Part shown: in pieces, positions 25,207 through 35,363 of the stretch
Layout: each line of letters begins with the position of its first letter
How positions within the stretch are numbered: position 1 is the stretch's first letter
NCBI GenBank assembly: GCA_002435325.1
Contig: DJMJ01000017.1
Span: 4,770-68,769 of the forward strand
DNA from: Nitrospira sp. UBA6493
Lineage (GTDB): Bacteria > Nitrospirota > Nitrospiria > Nitrospirales > Nitrospiraceae
Direction: 5' to 3'
Length of the DNA: 64,000 nt
Translations under genes and position numbers: made by a program
Notes under the pieces: generated by a model
The model's input: only the letters and a program-made list of their open reading frames with translations
What the model was told of the DNA's origin: nothing
The model's database searches: none

Positions 25207-28200
25207 TTACGCCTCACGAGCTTGCAGCCGTTCCGTCGCGATGCGTTTCACCCCGCGTAGATCCAGCTTGCCGGTGCCGAGGACCGGCAACGCGTCGACT
25301 TTGACAAATTGGCTCTTTGCTGGGATGAAGAGATTGGGCAGTCCGCTGGCGGCCAGTTTGTCGAGTACTGCGGGGAGGCCGGATTCATCGATGGTGTAGA
25401 GCACGGCCAGCCGTTCACCTTTTTTCTCGTCCGGTAGGCCGGTGACCGCGAAGACTTGCGTCTCCGCGCCAGCCGCCTCTTGCAGGGCTTCCTCGACCTT
25501 GCCGTGCGGGACCATCTCTCCACCAATTTTGGAAAACCGCGAGAGCCGGTCGGTAATGGTCAGAAACCCATCTTCGTCGAGTGTGGCGATGTCGCCGGTG
25601 ATGTACCACCCATCCTTCATGGCTTTGGCGGTCAGGTCTTCGCGCCCGAGATAGCCGCTCATCACATTTGGGCCCTTCACGAGCAGCATTCCGGGCTGGC
25701 CTGGGGGGAGGATGGCCCAGGTGTCGGGATCGACAATGCGGACCGACACGCCTGGGAATGGTTGCCCGACGGTGCCGCGCCGCGAAGCCACTTGGTAGAA
25801 GCCGGAGGCGCGGAAATCCGGGCAATTGGAGGCAATCACTGGCGCGCATTCCGTGACGCCGTAGCCTTCGACCGGGGTGATGCCGAATTTGTCTTGGAAG
25901 GCCTGCACCAGGCGAAGTGGAAGTTTCTCCGCGCCCGTCAAGACCAGGCGCAAGGTGCTGAACTGTTCCGGGGTGCAGCGGCGCAGGTACAACTGGAGGA
26001 ACGTGGGCGTCACCACTAACAGCGACACACGGTACTTGCTGCAGAGCTCGCCGATGGCGGCGACGTCCAGAGGCGAGGGATGGAAAACAATTCCCACATT
26101 GTGACGGGTGTAATACCACAGCAGCATGTAGCCGAAGGAGTGAAAGAATGGGAGGATGCCCAAGGTGCGGTCGGCGGGGCTGACGTGGAGGACTTGCGCC
26201 GCGCCTTCGACGTTCGAGTTGATGGCGAAGTGCGAAAGCATCACGCCCTTGGGTTCGCCGGTGCTGCCGCTGCTGAAGATGATCGTGGCGAGGTCGTCCA
26301 GGCTGGTCGGCTGTGCGCGGCCACAGGCGCGCTCCAGCAGGTTGATCGGCACCAATAGGCCGAGCAGCAGCGCTGTGAACTTTGCGCCGCTGCCGATCGT
26401 CTTGGCGATGTCTTCCAGATAGAGCATGGTGACGCCGCCGGGAATGTCGAGTTTGGCTTTCTCGACGAATTGCCGGCTGGTGACCACGGTCTTAAGCCCG
26501 GCTTGAACCACGGCCGATTCGAGCCCCACACGCCCTACTGTGTAATTCAAATTCACACTGGTTTTCCCGGCGAGGGCGGCGGCGACATTGAGCAGCGCGC
26601 CAGGGACGCTGGGCGGCAACAGCAGCCCCACATGACGCTGACCTTGCCAATGCGGAGTCATGGCGCGTGCCAGAGAGATGGTCCCGATCAAGGCCTTCAG
26701 CCCTGTGATATGCGGGCGCGCCGCGTCGGCCATCGCGAACATGAAGGGATGGTGGCGCCAGGCGGTGATCACCGGCTGGTGGAGGGGCTGCTGATCGGAT
26801 TTGCGCAGGGTCCAGGCGGCCTCGCCCAGTTCACGCACGAGCCGCCGGATGTCATGGGCCGGCGTCTCCGCCGGTTGCGGGGCGCCGAAGGAAACGGTGA
26901 CGGGATAGGGAATCCGTTCGGGGCGTTTCGTGACGAACCGGCCGTTTACAAAACTGAAGATGCTCCCCCAGATCCGGTCCAGATGCACCGGAATGATCGG
27001 CACGGTCCGGCCTTTGACGATGCGTTCAAAGCCGCGCCGGAACGGGAGGAGTGTCCCGGTTCTGGTGATCTGCCCCTCCGGGAAGATACAGACGATTTCG
27101 CCGTCGTCGAGTGCCTGGCCCGCGGCGCGCAAGGCCCGTAGGATCACGCGGGGCCCCCCGGATGAGGAAATGGGGATGACGCGCATGATGTTCATGAGCC
27201 ATTTGAACAGGGGATGGCTCGCATATTGGGCATCCACGAGAAAACGAATGGGCCGGTCGAGGCTGGCGACCAGCAGGAAGCCGTCGACGAACGACATATG
27301 ATTGGGGACCAGCAGCGCGCCGCCGGTCTGCGGCACGTTGACTCGCCCGACGATCTTGAGGCGATAGAGCGTCTTGGTCAGCAGAATCAGGACAAGACGG
27401 ACGAACGCGCTGGGCATCAGCCACAGAGCCCAGAGGGTGCCGAAAAAGGTGGCGAGGGCTGCCGTGAGCAAGATGCCGGTAGTCGATAATCCGATAGAGG
27501 CGAAGAGTCCGCCGCTCAATGATCCCATGAGCACGCCACTATACGTGCAGGTGTTTGCGAGCGCAATGATGCTGCCGCGCCGGTCGGCCGGATCGTGCCA
27601 TTCGATCAAGGCATTCACGGGGACGACGAAGAGTCCGCAAGACAGGCCTAAGCCCGCCATCAGCACCAGGGAGCCGGCGAGCCCAGGGCTCAGCAGGCCC
27701 AGGAGCAGGAGAAACGCGCAGATGCCGAAGGTGCCCAGTGGAATCAACCCGTATTCGACCCGGTCGCCTGAGAGTTTGCCCGCGATCACGGCGCCTGCGC
27801 CGATGCCGATCGACAGGAGCGCCAAGGGCAGGCCGGAGAGCCCGTTCGAGAGGCGCAGCACGGTCTTCGTGAACACCAGAATATCTTGCGAGACTAAACT
27901 GGCGACAGTCCAGAAAAATGCTGAGCCGAGCACGGCCAGAAACAATGTGCGGTTCGTTCGTACCGTCTGAATGGCGGCCCCGACGGTTGACGCCAATCCG
28001 CCTTCCGTTCGGGCAACCGGTACAGACGGGACTGTGAGTGCCGCGCCGAAGCCGATGAGCGAGAGGATGGTCAGGGCAAGCGGCGCCAGCTAGGTGGCCG
28101 TTCCCACACCATCGAGGAGCAGACCTCCCATGGCGGTCCCGCCGAGAATCGCGAAAAACGTGCTGAGTTCGAGAATGCCGTTGCCCTGGGAAAGCCGATC

Positions 28201-28635
28201 GTGAGGAAGCAGCTCCGGGAGGATGCCGTATTTCGCCGGACCGAAGAGCGCACTGTGCACGCCCAGGCAGCCGAGGACTATGAGCGGGAGCCAGCCGCCG
28301 TCTGGATTGATCAAAAGTGCTACCGTGCCTGCGGCCATCAGGCCGACTTCCACCGCCTTCATGGCGACAATGACTGTGCGCTTGCTCACACGGTCGGCGA
28401 GCAGGCCGGCCACGAGCGACATCAGCATAAGCGGCAGGGTGAAGATGACGAACGTCAGCGTGGTCTGGGCCTGTGAGGCGGCCTCCAGCTCGGGGCCCGG
28501 CGTCATGCCGGCCGTCACCTGATGGATGCCTAGCAGCGCCACCATCAGCTTCCAGGCGTTGTCGTTGAAGGCGCCGAAAAACTGCGCGATGAGCAAGCCT
28601 CGGAGAGGATGGAGGGAACGTGTCGTCGGCGTCAT
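25207..28635 (-). pseudogene. aas: Aas-type MFS + PlsC acyltransferase + acyl-ACP/CoA synthetase, interrupted by in-frame TAG
   Basis: A single continuous frame of 1142 codons except for one amber codon at 28090-28092 (codon 182). Order: MFS lysophospholipid transporter-like helices (from LLIAQFFGAFNDNAWK) to about residue 415; PlsC acyltransferase with NHMSFVDG near 445 and FPEGQITR; then an AMP-forming ligase with SSGSTGEPKG near 790, GYGVTECAP and YITGDIATLDEDG. Such proteins import lyso-phospholipids and re-acylate them. The TAG lies in the loop between the fifth and sixth helix (GTAT-stop-LAPLAL); the region after it keeps the family sequence. Read as separate genes it would give 28090-28635 (181 residues) and 25207-27996 (929 residues, TTG start). 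Could be recent nonsense mutation, error, or readthrough. Confidence 0.82.
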
Positions 28636-29019
28636 ATGCTTGGATTTCGATTGGTACGTAGCCGTAGTGCCCAGGAGGCAGTGTGCCAGTGTCGGTGCTA
28701 TCTGGCAAATCATTCTCTAGTTTATTCGGTGTGCGAAATGCCGTCACGATCGAGCCCTCCTGCCATATGAGCTGCAACAATATGATGTTGGTCCAATAGA
28801 AAAGCGTTCTAGGTCTAAGGCGTTGAGGGTATTGGTTCCATAAGGGCTTGTGTTGATCTATGGGTTGATAGACATGAAAGAATCCTTTGTGAGAATATTC
28901 TTCGGCCAACTGATCTTATGAGCAGAATGAGGGTGTTCTCGCGAGGGCGTGAGGGGTTGTGTTCTAAGCATCTGTCGCATCCTGGTGGGGGCAGGGGACA
29001 TCAACAGGGAGGAGTGCAC
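28636..29019. other. 384-base divergent intergenic region
   Basis: Separates the aas-like gene (minus) from the TraF-like gene (plus). I find a good ribosome site (AGGGAGGAG) before 29020 but no convincing -35/-10 pair, hairpin or gene. Confidence 0.5.
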
Positions 29020-30156
29020 ATGAAAAAGCTTGTGGCGGTGAGCTGTCTCGCGGTTGCGAGTGGGCTGAGCTGGGTTGGGGCCAGTCAGGCCGTGGAGTTT
29101 GCCACAGTCGGTGCGCGGGCGGCTGGCATGGGCGGAGCGGGGGTGGCGGTCACGTCCGATGCCTATGCGACGTACTGGAACCCGGCCGGGCTGGCGATGA
29201 CGAAGACGGTGGATGTCCGGATTGGTGTTGCCGCTCAGGGAATCGATCGGCTGGGAGTCAAGGACACGTTGGATGAAATTGACAAGATCGACCTCAACGA
29301 TGCGTCGGTCGGGAATCAAGCGCGGTTGCAAAGCTTGATCGATAAGGTTAATCGTCCGGGGGCTTCGGTTTCCGCTATCGGTGCGGGTGGTCTCTATATC
29401 AAGGGGTACTTTGGGGACCATGCATTTGGCGTTAGTGTAGCCGATGTTGCTACGGCGGGGATGTTTGCGCCAACTCGATTGACCGTAGCGAACTCGGGGA
29501 CGGCACTCAGTGTCAACGGACAACTGGCGTTGCAAGGCTTGGAAGCGCGTCAGGCAACGTTTTCCTATGCCTATGCATTTCTGGATCGTACGTTTTCAAT
29601 TGGGGTGACTGGAAAACTGATTCAAGGCGCCGCATACAATGGGACTGCAACGGTGACGAATGGGGACGTGGATATCACGGACAGCCTGGGTAAGGCGAAG
29701 CTTTCGACGGCCTTTGGAATTGATGTGGGTGCCATATATCGGCCGTCGTCCTGGTTGCGTATGGGTATTGTGGCAAAAGATATCAATGCACCGTCCTTTG
29801 ATACGAAAACGGCTGGGCAGCAATTCAAGCTGGAACCGCAAGTACGCGGCGGCATTGCTGTGAATCCTTGGGAGACGCTCACGCTCACTGCCGATATGGA
29901 CATCATTTCGAATCGAACCCTCACGCCGGGGATTAAGAGCCAGGTGCTGAGTGTCGGCGCGGAGCAGACGATCTTCTCGGAAATGTTCTCATTGCGGGCG
30001 GGCGCGTTCAAGAATACGGCCGATGCGAATTCGTATATCACGCCGACGGCCGGCTTCGGCCTTCGTTTGTGGGCGCTGCGCGTGGATGTGGGCGGCGGCT
30101 ATGACTTCCGTGAACGAGGAGCGTTGGCATCGGGAACGGTTGCGATGACGTTCTAG
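29020..30156 (+). CDS. TraF/PorV-like outer-membrane beta-barrel protein
   Basis: 378 residues with Sec signal peptide (cleavage near SQAVEF). The mature start ATVGARAAGMGGAGVAVTSDAYATYWNPAGLAM is the hallmark of the TraF_2 (PF13729) / PorV / FadL-like barrel group, and alternating strands run to the C-terminal aromatic residue (MTF), expected for an outer-membrane barrel. Despite the name, no conjugation genes are near. AGGGAGGAG precedes ATG 29020; the longer reading from 28918 is rejected. It is followed 37 bases later by a lipoprotein gene, probably its partner. Confidence 0.82.
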   Translation: MKKLVAVSCLAVASGLSWVGASQAVEFATVGARAAGMGGAGVAVTSDAYATYWNPAGLAMTKTVDVRIGVAAQGIDRLGVKDTLDEIDKIDLNDASVGNQARLQSLIDKVNRPGASVSAIGAGGLYIKGYFGDHAFGVSVADVATAGMFAPTRLTVANSGTALSVNGQLALQGLEARQATFSYAYAFLDRTFSIGVTGKLIQGAAYNGTATVTNGDVDITDSLGKAKLSTAFGIDVGAIYRPSSWLRMGIVAKDINAPSFDTKTAGQQFKLEPQVRGGIAVNPWETLTLTADMDIISNRTLTPGIKSQVLSVGAEQTIFSEMFSLRAGAFKNTADANSYITPTAGFGLRLWALRVDVGGGYDFRERGALASGTVAMTF

Positions 30157-30193
30157 GCCAGACCATCTGTAATTTCATGAAGGAGCGTTGAAC

Positions 30194-30775
30194 ATGAGGA
30201 AGATGCTGGCAGGGGTGGTCGGGGTCGGGTTTCTCGTTCTGATTGGTTGCGGCGGCTTACAGGAAGTGTGGGAAGGGCCGGAAGCGGCCACATTCAAGCC
30301 GAAAACCATTGCAGTGTTGCCATCGATGGTGGGGGCCTACGAGGGCGCGAGGGAGTTTTCGCAGGCGGTGCTGGTCAGTGCGTTGGGCAAGTCTGGGCGG
30401 TATGAATCGGTGGTGAGTTCTGATCAAGTAAACGGCGCCTTCTCGGCCAAAGACGCGAGCGATTTGCTGGCGGCCTACTACTCCAAGCTGGACACGACGG
30501 GGCAATCTGACCCAGGGATGGCGACGAAGCTGGGGCAACTGGTGCAGGCTGAGGCGTTGCTGGTTCCCAAAATCAATAATTGGGAGTTTGGCCGAGCTGA
30601 AGGCGACAGCTTCGGAAAGGTTGGGATGGGCGTGCGCCTGATCGACGCGACCAATGGCGCGATCGTGTGGAAAGGCCGCCACGACAATATCAAGACCTAT
30701 ATGGTCTTCAAACCGTCGTTGAAAGACATTGCCGAAGAACTGTCGGAATATATTGTGAAGTACATGCCCAAGTAG
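30194..30775 (+). CDS. GNA1162/LpoB-like lipoprotein
   Basis: 193 residues, signal peptide with lipobox VLIGC (Cys about 19). The mature domain (KTIAVLPSMVGAYEGAREFSQ, then ALLVPKINNWEF and RLIDATNGAIVWKG) has the CsgG/LpoB/DUF799-like fold seen in outer-membrane lipoproteins that support secretion or cell-wall enzymes. AAGGAG lies eight bases before ATG 30194. Second gene of a two-gene unit with the TraF-like barrel; a hairpin follows. Confidence 0.72.
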   Translation: MRKMLAGVVGVGFLVLIGCGGLQEVWEGPEAATFKPKTIAVLPSMVGAYEGAREFSQAVLVSALGKSGRYESVVSSDQVNGAFSAKDASDLLAAYYSKLDTTGQSDPGMATKLGQLVQAEALLVPKINNWEFGRAEGDSFGKVGMGVRLIDATNGAIVWKGRHDNIKTYMVFKPSLKDIAEELSEYIVKYMPK

Positions 30776-30806
30776 GGGGCTCAGGTCTGTTGGTTCCAGT
30801 ATCAGT

Positions 30807-30838
30807 CAGGCGGAAGGGACGAGCGTTCCTTCCGCCTG
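30807..30838 (+). terminator. hairpin after the lipoprotein gene
   Basis: CAGGCGGAAGGA pairs with TCCTTCCGCCTG around a loop with GACGAGCG; TGGGTTTC follows. It separates the plus-strand pair from the convergent MutS-like gene. Confidence 0.6.
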
Positions 30839-30879
30839 TGGGTTTCTGCTGGCCTAATCCCTGTGTGCCTGCCGATTTC

Positions 30880-32724
30880 TCAGGGGAGTGGTTTCGGCAC
30901 AGGCAGCCCTTCCAATTCCATAATCCTGAGCGCATTCGTCGTTGGGCAGGGGCCTGGGCGGATCCGGTAGTCGAAGGTGAGTGTGCCGGCAGCAACAGTC
31001 TCCTGAAAGTGGCTGTTCGAGAGCCCGGGAATGGATTGATCCAGGTCGGTCAGTTCCAGGTCGTGCGTGGTCACCAGCCCGTACCCATTCCCTTTTGCTA
31101 ATCCTTCGATGTACGCGCGGCTGCCGATGAGGCGCTCGCGGTTGTTCGTTCCTTTGAAAATCTCGTCGATCAAAAATAACGCTGGCGGGGCCGTGGTCTC
31201 GCTGGTTGCCTCCAAAATGGTCTTCAGCCGCTTCACTTCGGCATAGAAGAACGAGAGCCCTTCATCCAGCGAATCGTTCACGCGAATGCAGCAGGCGAGG
31301 CGGCTCCAGCTCCATGTAAAGGTTGTCGCACAGACCGGGGCGCCTGCCTGCGCGAGGCAGAGGTTGATGCCGATTGTCCGAAGGAAGGTGCTTTTGCCGG
31401 ACATGTTCGAGCCGGTGACTAGATGGATGGTGCCGAGGCCCGTGAGCGCGAAGTCGTTGGTTACACGATGGCCGGGTTGGATCAAGGGATGGCCCAATTG
31501 TGTGCATATCACCCCCACGGTCTTTACCGGGGTCGGCCAGCTGTAGGACGGATGCAAATAGGCAAAGGTCGCCAGTGCAGAGGCCGCCTCCACTTCAGCG
31601 AGGCAATCCAACCACTGTGGGAGCAGCGTCTGGAGGCGTTGCTGGAACTGTTGCAGCCGGAAGGTGAAGAAGAGATCCCATGGGCAGAGGGCGTTCAAAA
31701 TCAAATGGACGAGCGGATGAGCCTTCACGCTGACGCCGTGGAGGACTCTCGCGAGATGGCGAATCAAAGCTGATGGAGAGGCGTCTGAGGCTGTGAGGGC
31801 GCGACAAGTCTCGGCGAGTGCCAATCCCGGCTTTCTGGCGCGCTGTTCCAGGAAGAGCAGGACCGTCCCCAGCTTCTCCACTTCGTGATGGAGCCCGACG
31901 GCATGTTCGAGCAATTCCTCTCCCTGATCGGTCTGCAAGAAGAGCAGGGCATACAAGCCGAACGAGATCATCCAATAGGCCGGCAGGAGATTGAGCAGGG
32001 CGGCCAATCCGAGGCCCAGCGTGGTGACGGCCAGAATGGCTTGTAGGGGGAGTAGGATATGCAGATAAGGAAGATGCACGTGGTGCTGCAGGACGGCGGA
32101 GATCCGGTGCCCGTTGATCTCCGCTTCGCCCATTCGTTGGGCTTCGACGGTAAGACGATCCCGGAAGATGGGGATCCTGGCGAGTTCCCGGACGAGGCGC
32201 TGGCGGTTGATCCAGGCCTGTTCCGCCGGGGGCTGGTCTAGCAACCAGGAGGCGAGGCGTTCGCGGCCTTGTGCGGAGGTCGCAGTATCGAGGAGATGCA
32301 TGAGCGAATGTGGACCGAGGAGGTCGAGGTCCCGGGCGTAGAGATGGTCCTTAGCCGCAACGGGACGACAAGGGGGGATGGTTTGCCAGTCGAGACGCAG
32401 ACGGGCCAGATGGACGCGCTTCACGCCGGTCCATAAGCTGAGCCGATGAATCCGGTGTTCGAGCCTGTTATGATACGCGGCGATCGTGAGAAATCCGATG
32501 AGGAAGAGCGCGAGCGACCAGTTGCCGGACTCGTATTGTCCAAGCCGGTAGAGACTCACGGTGATGAGCAGGCCGATGAGAAACAACACGCCACGCCAGC
32601 GAGACAGTCTGGTGCTCGCTGCAGTGCCACGTTGGTGCAGGCGCTCGCCGCGCCGGAGCTGGCGGGTGAGTGTGCGTTCACGTGAGGTGGTGGCCTTACT
32701 GGTCGTCACGATGAGCTCGACCAT
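30880..32724 (-). CDS. membrane-anchored MutS-like ATPase
   Basis: 614 residues. Two pairs of membrane helices (about 45-90 and 220-265), lever/core-like helices, then the MutS C-terminal ATPase: Walker A GSNMSGKST near residue 440, Walker B FLIDEIFKGTNNRER near 540 and THDLELTD. The N-terminal mismatch-binding and connector domains of MutS are missing, so classical mismatch repair is not expected; similar membrane MutS-like ATPases exist in many bacteria with unknown DNA substrates. Divergent from prmA with a 45-base gap. The ATG at 32724 has no clear Shine-Dalgarno. Confidence 0.82.
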   Translation of the reverse strand: MVELIVTTSKATTSRERTLTRQLRRGERLHQRGTAASTRLSRWRGVLFLIGLLITVSLYRLGQYESGNWSLALFLIGFLTIAAYHNRLEHRIHRLSLWTGVKRVHLARLRLDWQTIPPCRPVAAKDHLYARDLDLLGPHSLMHLLDTATSAQGRERLASWLLDQPPAEQAWINRQRLVRELARIPIFRDRLTVEAQRMGEAEINGHRISAVLQHHVHLPYLHILLPLQAILAVTTLGLGLAALLNLLPAYWMISFGLYALLFLQTDQGEELLEHAVGLHHEVEKLGTVLLFLEQRARKPGLALAETCRALTASDASPSALIRHLARVLHGVSVKAHPLVHLILNALCPWDLFFTFRLQQFQQRLQTLLPQWLDCLAEVEAASALATFAYLHPSYSWPTPVKTVGVICTQLGHPLIQPGHRVTNDFALTGLGTIHLVTGSNMSGKSTFLRTIGINLCLAQAGAPVCATTFTWSWSRLACCIRVNDSLDEGLSFFYAEVKRLKTILEATSETTAPPALFLIDEIFKGTNNRERLIGSRAYIEGLAKGNGYGLVTTHDLELTDLDQSIPGLSNSHFQETVAAGTLTFDYRIRPGPCPTTNALRIMELEGLPVPKPLP

Positions 32725-32769
32725 ACTGGGAAGGGCTCGTGCTCGTCAATTGAATGTGAGTGAGGAATC

Positions 32770-33645
32770 ATGACGCAAGAGTGGGTCGACGTCAGTTTTC
32801 AGAGTGCGATCGATCCCGGAGAATTGCTCGGCCTACTGGGCGATCCGTATGTGCAGGGAGCCTGGGAGGACCAAGGGGTGACCCATCTCTATTGGTCTCG
32901 TGACCATTGGAGCGGGGAGCAATTGGGTCAGGTTCGTGCGGCCCTCGATCAACTGGATCCGTCCGGGCGGAGCAGCGGGGCTGTGCGGGTTGGGGACCTG
33001 CCGCATCAGGATTGGAATCGTCAGTGGGCACAGTCTGTGAGGCCTCTGTATGTAGGGCGGCGAATCGTCATTCGTCCCAGTTGGGAGCCGGTCGTGCTTC
33101 AACCCGATCAATTCGAAATCATTCTGGATCCCAAACAGGCCTTCGGCACCGGCCATCATGCGACGACGCGCATGTTGCTGGAATGGCTGGAGTCCCTGAT
33201 TCTCGGAGGGGAAACGGTCCTCGATGTTGGGGCGGGCAGCGGGATTCTTGCTATGGCGGCCTTGCGGCTGGGGGCGCGGTCGGCGGTCGAGGTTGAGAAC
33301 GATCCTGTGGCCGCCGAGTGCGCGCGCGAGTATGCGCGGGAGAATCGATTCGGCCCTGAATTGGAATTGGTCTGTAGAACGCTGCAAGATTTCGGCGAGC
33401 GTCCCAGGCCTGATCTGGTGCTGGCCAATCTCGATCGGCAGACGTTGCTGCTGTTGGCTGAGGAGCTGGCTGCCTATGGAGCGGCGGGGGCGCGACTGTT
33501 GTTTTCGGGTGTGCTGGTTGATCAAGAGGCGGAAGTGGTGGGGCGCTATGCGGAGCTGGGGCTTTATCTGGCTGAGCGGCGCGAGCAGGATGGCTGGGTG
33601 GCGCTTGAGTTGCAAGGGGTCGAGTCGTGCGAAGGGAGTGGATAG
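32770..33645 (+). CDS. prmA: ribosomal protein L11 methyltransferase
   Basis: 291 residues. N-terminal L11-binding domain with QDWNRQWAQSVRPLYVGRR, then FGTGHHATT near residue 125 and the SAM-binding LDVGAGSGIL near 155 followed by DLVLANL. This order and spacing are diagnostic of PrmA, which trimethylates ribosomal protein L11. Cytoplasmic. The MOSC gene follows after three bases, same strand. Confidence 0.92.
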   Translation: MTQEWVDVSFQSAIDPGELLGLLGDPYVQGAWEDQGVTHLYWSRDHWSGEQLGQVRAALDQLDPSGRSSGAVRVGDLPHQDWNRQWAQSVRPLYVGRRIVIRPSWEPVVLQPDQFEIILDPKQAFGTGHHATTRMLLEWLESLILGGETVLDVGAGSGILAMAALRLGARSAVEVENDPVAAECAREYARENRFGPELELVCRTLQDFGERPRPDLVLANLDRQTLLLLAEELAAYGAAGARLLFSGVLVDQEAEVVGRYAELGLYLAERREQDGWVALELQGVESCEGSG

Positions 33646-33648
33646 AAG

Positions 33649-34167
33649 ATGAACAGCGGGCGGCCATCCTATCCTCATGTGCATCAGATCAGCGTGTCCG
33701 ACGGCGGGGTGCCGAAGAAGCCGGTGCTGGAAGCGCGGGTGACCGCACAGGGTGTCGAAGGGGACCGGCAGCGGAATAGGAAATTTCATGGTGGCGCCGA
33801 TCGGGCGGTCTGTCTATTCTCGATCGATTTGATCGAACGGCTGCAGGATGAGGGGCATCCGATCGATGCGGGATCGTCGGGAGAAAATCTGACACTGGCG
33901 GGGATGGATTGGGAGCAGATGCTACCGGGGGTGCGGGTGTCAATCGGACCGGATGTACGGCTGAAGATTATGAGCTATACCGTGCTGTGCGACCACAATG
34001 CCCGGTGGTTTCGAGAGGGAGACTACAATCGCATTTTGCAAAAGCACAATCCAGGCTGGAGCCGTGTCTATGCCAAAGTGTTGTGTGAAGGGGTGGTGAA
34101 GCCGGGAGACGAGGTCAGGATCGAACGAGGTATAGGCAAGGCCAAGGCTAAGTGCAAAGGCGCCTAG
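33649..34167 (+). CDS. MOSC domain protein
   Basis: 172 residues, a single MOSC (molybdenum cofactor sulfurase C-terminal) domain: KFHGGADRAVCLFS near residue 45, the GENLTLAGMDW segment near 83 and a Cys in YTVLCDHNA near 115. MOSC proteins bind sulfur or molybdenum cofactor or transfer sulfur; the exact job is unknown. Follows prmA closely, so it is probably on the same transcript. Confidence 0.85.
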   Translation: MNSGRPSYPHVHQISVSDGGVPKKPVLEARVTAQGVEGDRQRNRKFHGGADRAVCLFSIDLIERLQDEGHPIDAGSSGENLTLAGMDWEQMLPGVRVSIGPDVRLKIMSYTVLCDHNARWFREGDYNRILQKHNPGWSRVYAKVLCEGVVKPGDEVRIERGIGKAKAKCKGA

Positions 34168-34195
34168 CCATGAGCCTTGACGATGCTGAGTTGTG

Positions 34196-34468
34196 TTAGT
34201 TGATGGAATCCCTCAGTGCTTTGCCGGGTTTAAATTTCGGAACCTTGGCGGCCTTGATCTTAATGGCTTTGCCGGTTTGTGGGTTGCGTCCGGTGCGGGC
34301 GGCCCGGTGGCTGACTTTGAACGTGCCGAATCCGACGAGGGAGACGCTCTGCTTTTTCTTGAGGGTGGCACGAATCGCCGACAGGGCTCCTTCCAGCGCA
34401 CGACTGGCTGAGGCCTTAGACAGGTCGGCATGTTTGGCAATGGCATCAATGAGCTCAGATTTGTTCAC
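34196..34468 (-). CDS. HU-family DNA-binding protein
   Basis: 90 residues with the HU/IHF helical dimer domain (NKSELIDAIAKHADLSKASASRAL) and the DNA-binding arm (GFGTFKVSHRAARTGRNPQTGKAI). Compacts and bends DNA as a dimer. GTG 34468 is chosen because AAGGGG lies seven bases upstream and the family start MNKSEL fits; the open frame to 34585 includes the promoter. A strong promoter precedes it. Confidence 0.92.
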   Translation of the reverse strand: MNKSELIDAIAKHADLSKASASRALEGALSAIRATLKKKQSVSLVGFGTFKVSHRAARTGRNPQTGKAIKIKAAKVPKFKPGKALRDSIN

Positions 34469-34522
34469 GAGATTCCCCTTTCGGTATGGGTGAGAAAGTT
34501 TCGGGAAAACCCTGCCGGCGCT

Positions 34523-34551
34523 TGTATAGCAAGCTGGGTAGGTTTGGTCAA
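34523..34551 (-). promoter_or_regulatory. sigma-70 promoter of the HU gene
   Basis: On the minus strand TTGACC (34551-34546), a 17-base spacer and TATACA (34528-34523): five of six consensus bases in each box with ideal spacing, about 55 bases before the GTG start. Confidence 0.8.
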
Positions 34552-34703
34552 GCAATGAAATCGACGATTGGCTCGTGTATCTCATGCGTGGCCAGGGCGG
34601 GCGATGCGGTTCCTATGACATGAGCGGCCGACCGGCTGCTATCAGTCTTCGAGTCTGGTGGGGTGCGGCTCCCTGAGAGCGGATGGCAGAAAACGGAGAT
34701 GCA

Positions 34704-35363
34704 ATGAATCGATTGCTTGAGCCGGAACTCATGGACGATCCGCTGCAGGCGCAGGTCTATGCGGAGGCAGATTTTTCGGCGGAGAACCAGGGATTCGTCG
34801 ATCGGTTTCGCGAGTATTTCCCTGAATGTACGCAAGGCCTTATCGTCGATTTGGGCTGCGGGCCCGGCGATATTCCCGTGCGGCTGGCCCGTGCGCTTCC
34901 CGATTGCCGCATCACCGGGGTGGACGCCTCGCGTCCGATGATCGATTTGGCCGAATCGGCGATTCGTCAGGCTGGGCTTTCTGATCGCGTGACTCTTCGG
35001 TGTGAACGGTTTCAAGATTTTGCCGGTGTGCATCAGGCCGATGGGGCGGTATCTAACAGTTTGCTGCATCACCTTCCGAATCCGCTCCAGTTCTGGCACA
35101 AGCTGAGAATGGTCGTGAAGCCCGGCTCGCCGGTCTTGGTCATGGACCTCTTGAGACCAGAATCACCGGAGGCGGCGCAGGCGATTGTGGATCAGTACGC
35201 GGCAGGCGCGCCGGACATTCTCCGACGGGATTTCTACAATTCCTTGCTCGCCGCATTTACGGAAGATGAAATTGCCGCCCAGCTTGCGCACATGAATTTG
35301 ACAAGACTTCTTATCGACGTGATCGATGATCGCCATTGGGTGGTGGAAGGGTTGGTTCATTGA
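34704..35363 (+). CDS. class I SAM-dependent methyltransferase
   Basis: 219 residues. LIVDLGCGPGDIPVRLA near residue 48 is the SAM motif I, DASRPMIDLAE motif II acidic loop, and VSNSLLHHLPNP near 120 with VLVMDLLRPES near 145 are typical of small-molecule methyltransferases. ATG 34704 has GGAG five bases upstream; ATG 34683 is an alternative adding seven residues. The following formylglycine-enzyme-like gene starts inside its stop codon. Confidence 0.82.
   Translation: MNRLLEPELMDDPLQAQVYAEADFSAENQGFVDRFREYFPECTQGLIVDLGCGPGDIPVRLARALPDCRITGVDASRPMIDLAESAIRQAGLSDRVTLRCERFQDFAGVHQADGAVSNSLLHHLPNPLQFWHKLRMVVKPGSPVLVMDLLRPESPEAAQAIVDQYAAGAPDILRRDFYNSLLAAFTEDEIAAQLAHMNLTRLLIDVIDDRHWVVEGLVH

Noticed and set aside
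27539..28909. Long 456-residue reading on the minus strand over the aas-like gene
   Set aside because: It is an out-of-frame shadow, rich in Arg/His/Pro, with no domain; the true frame is the MFS-PlsC-ligase gene.
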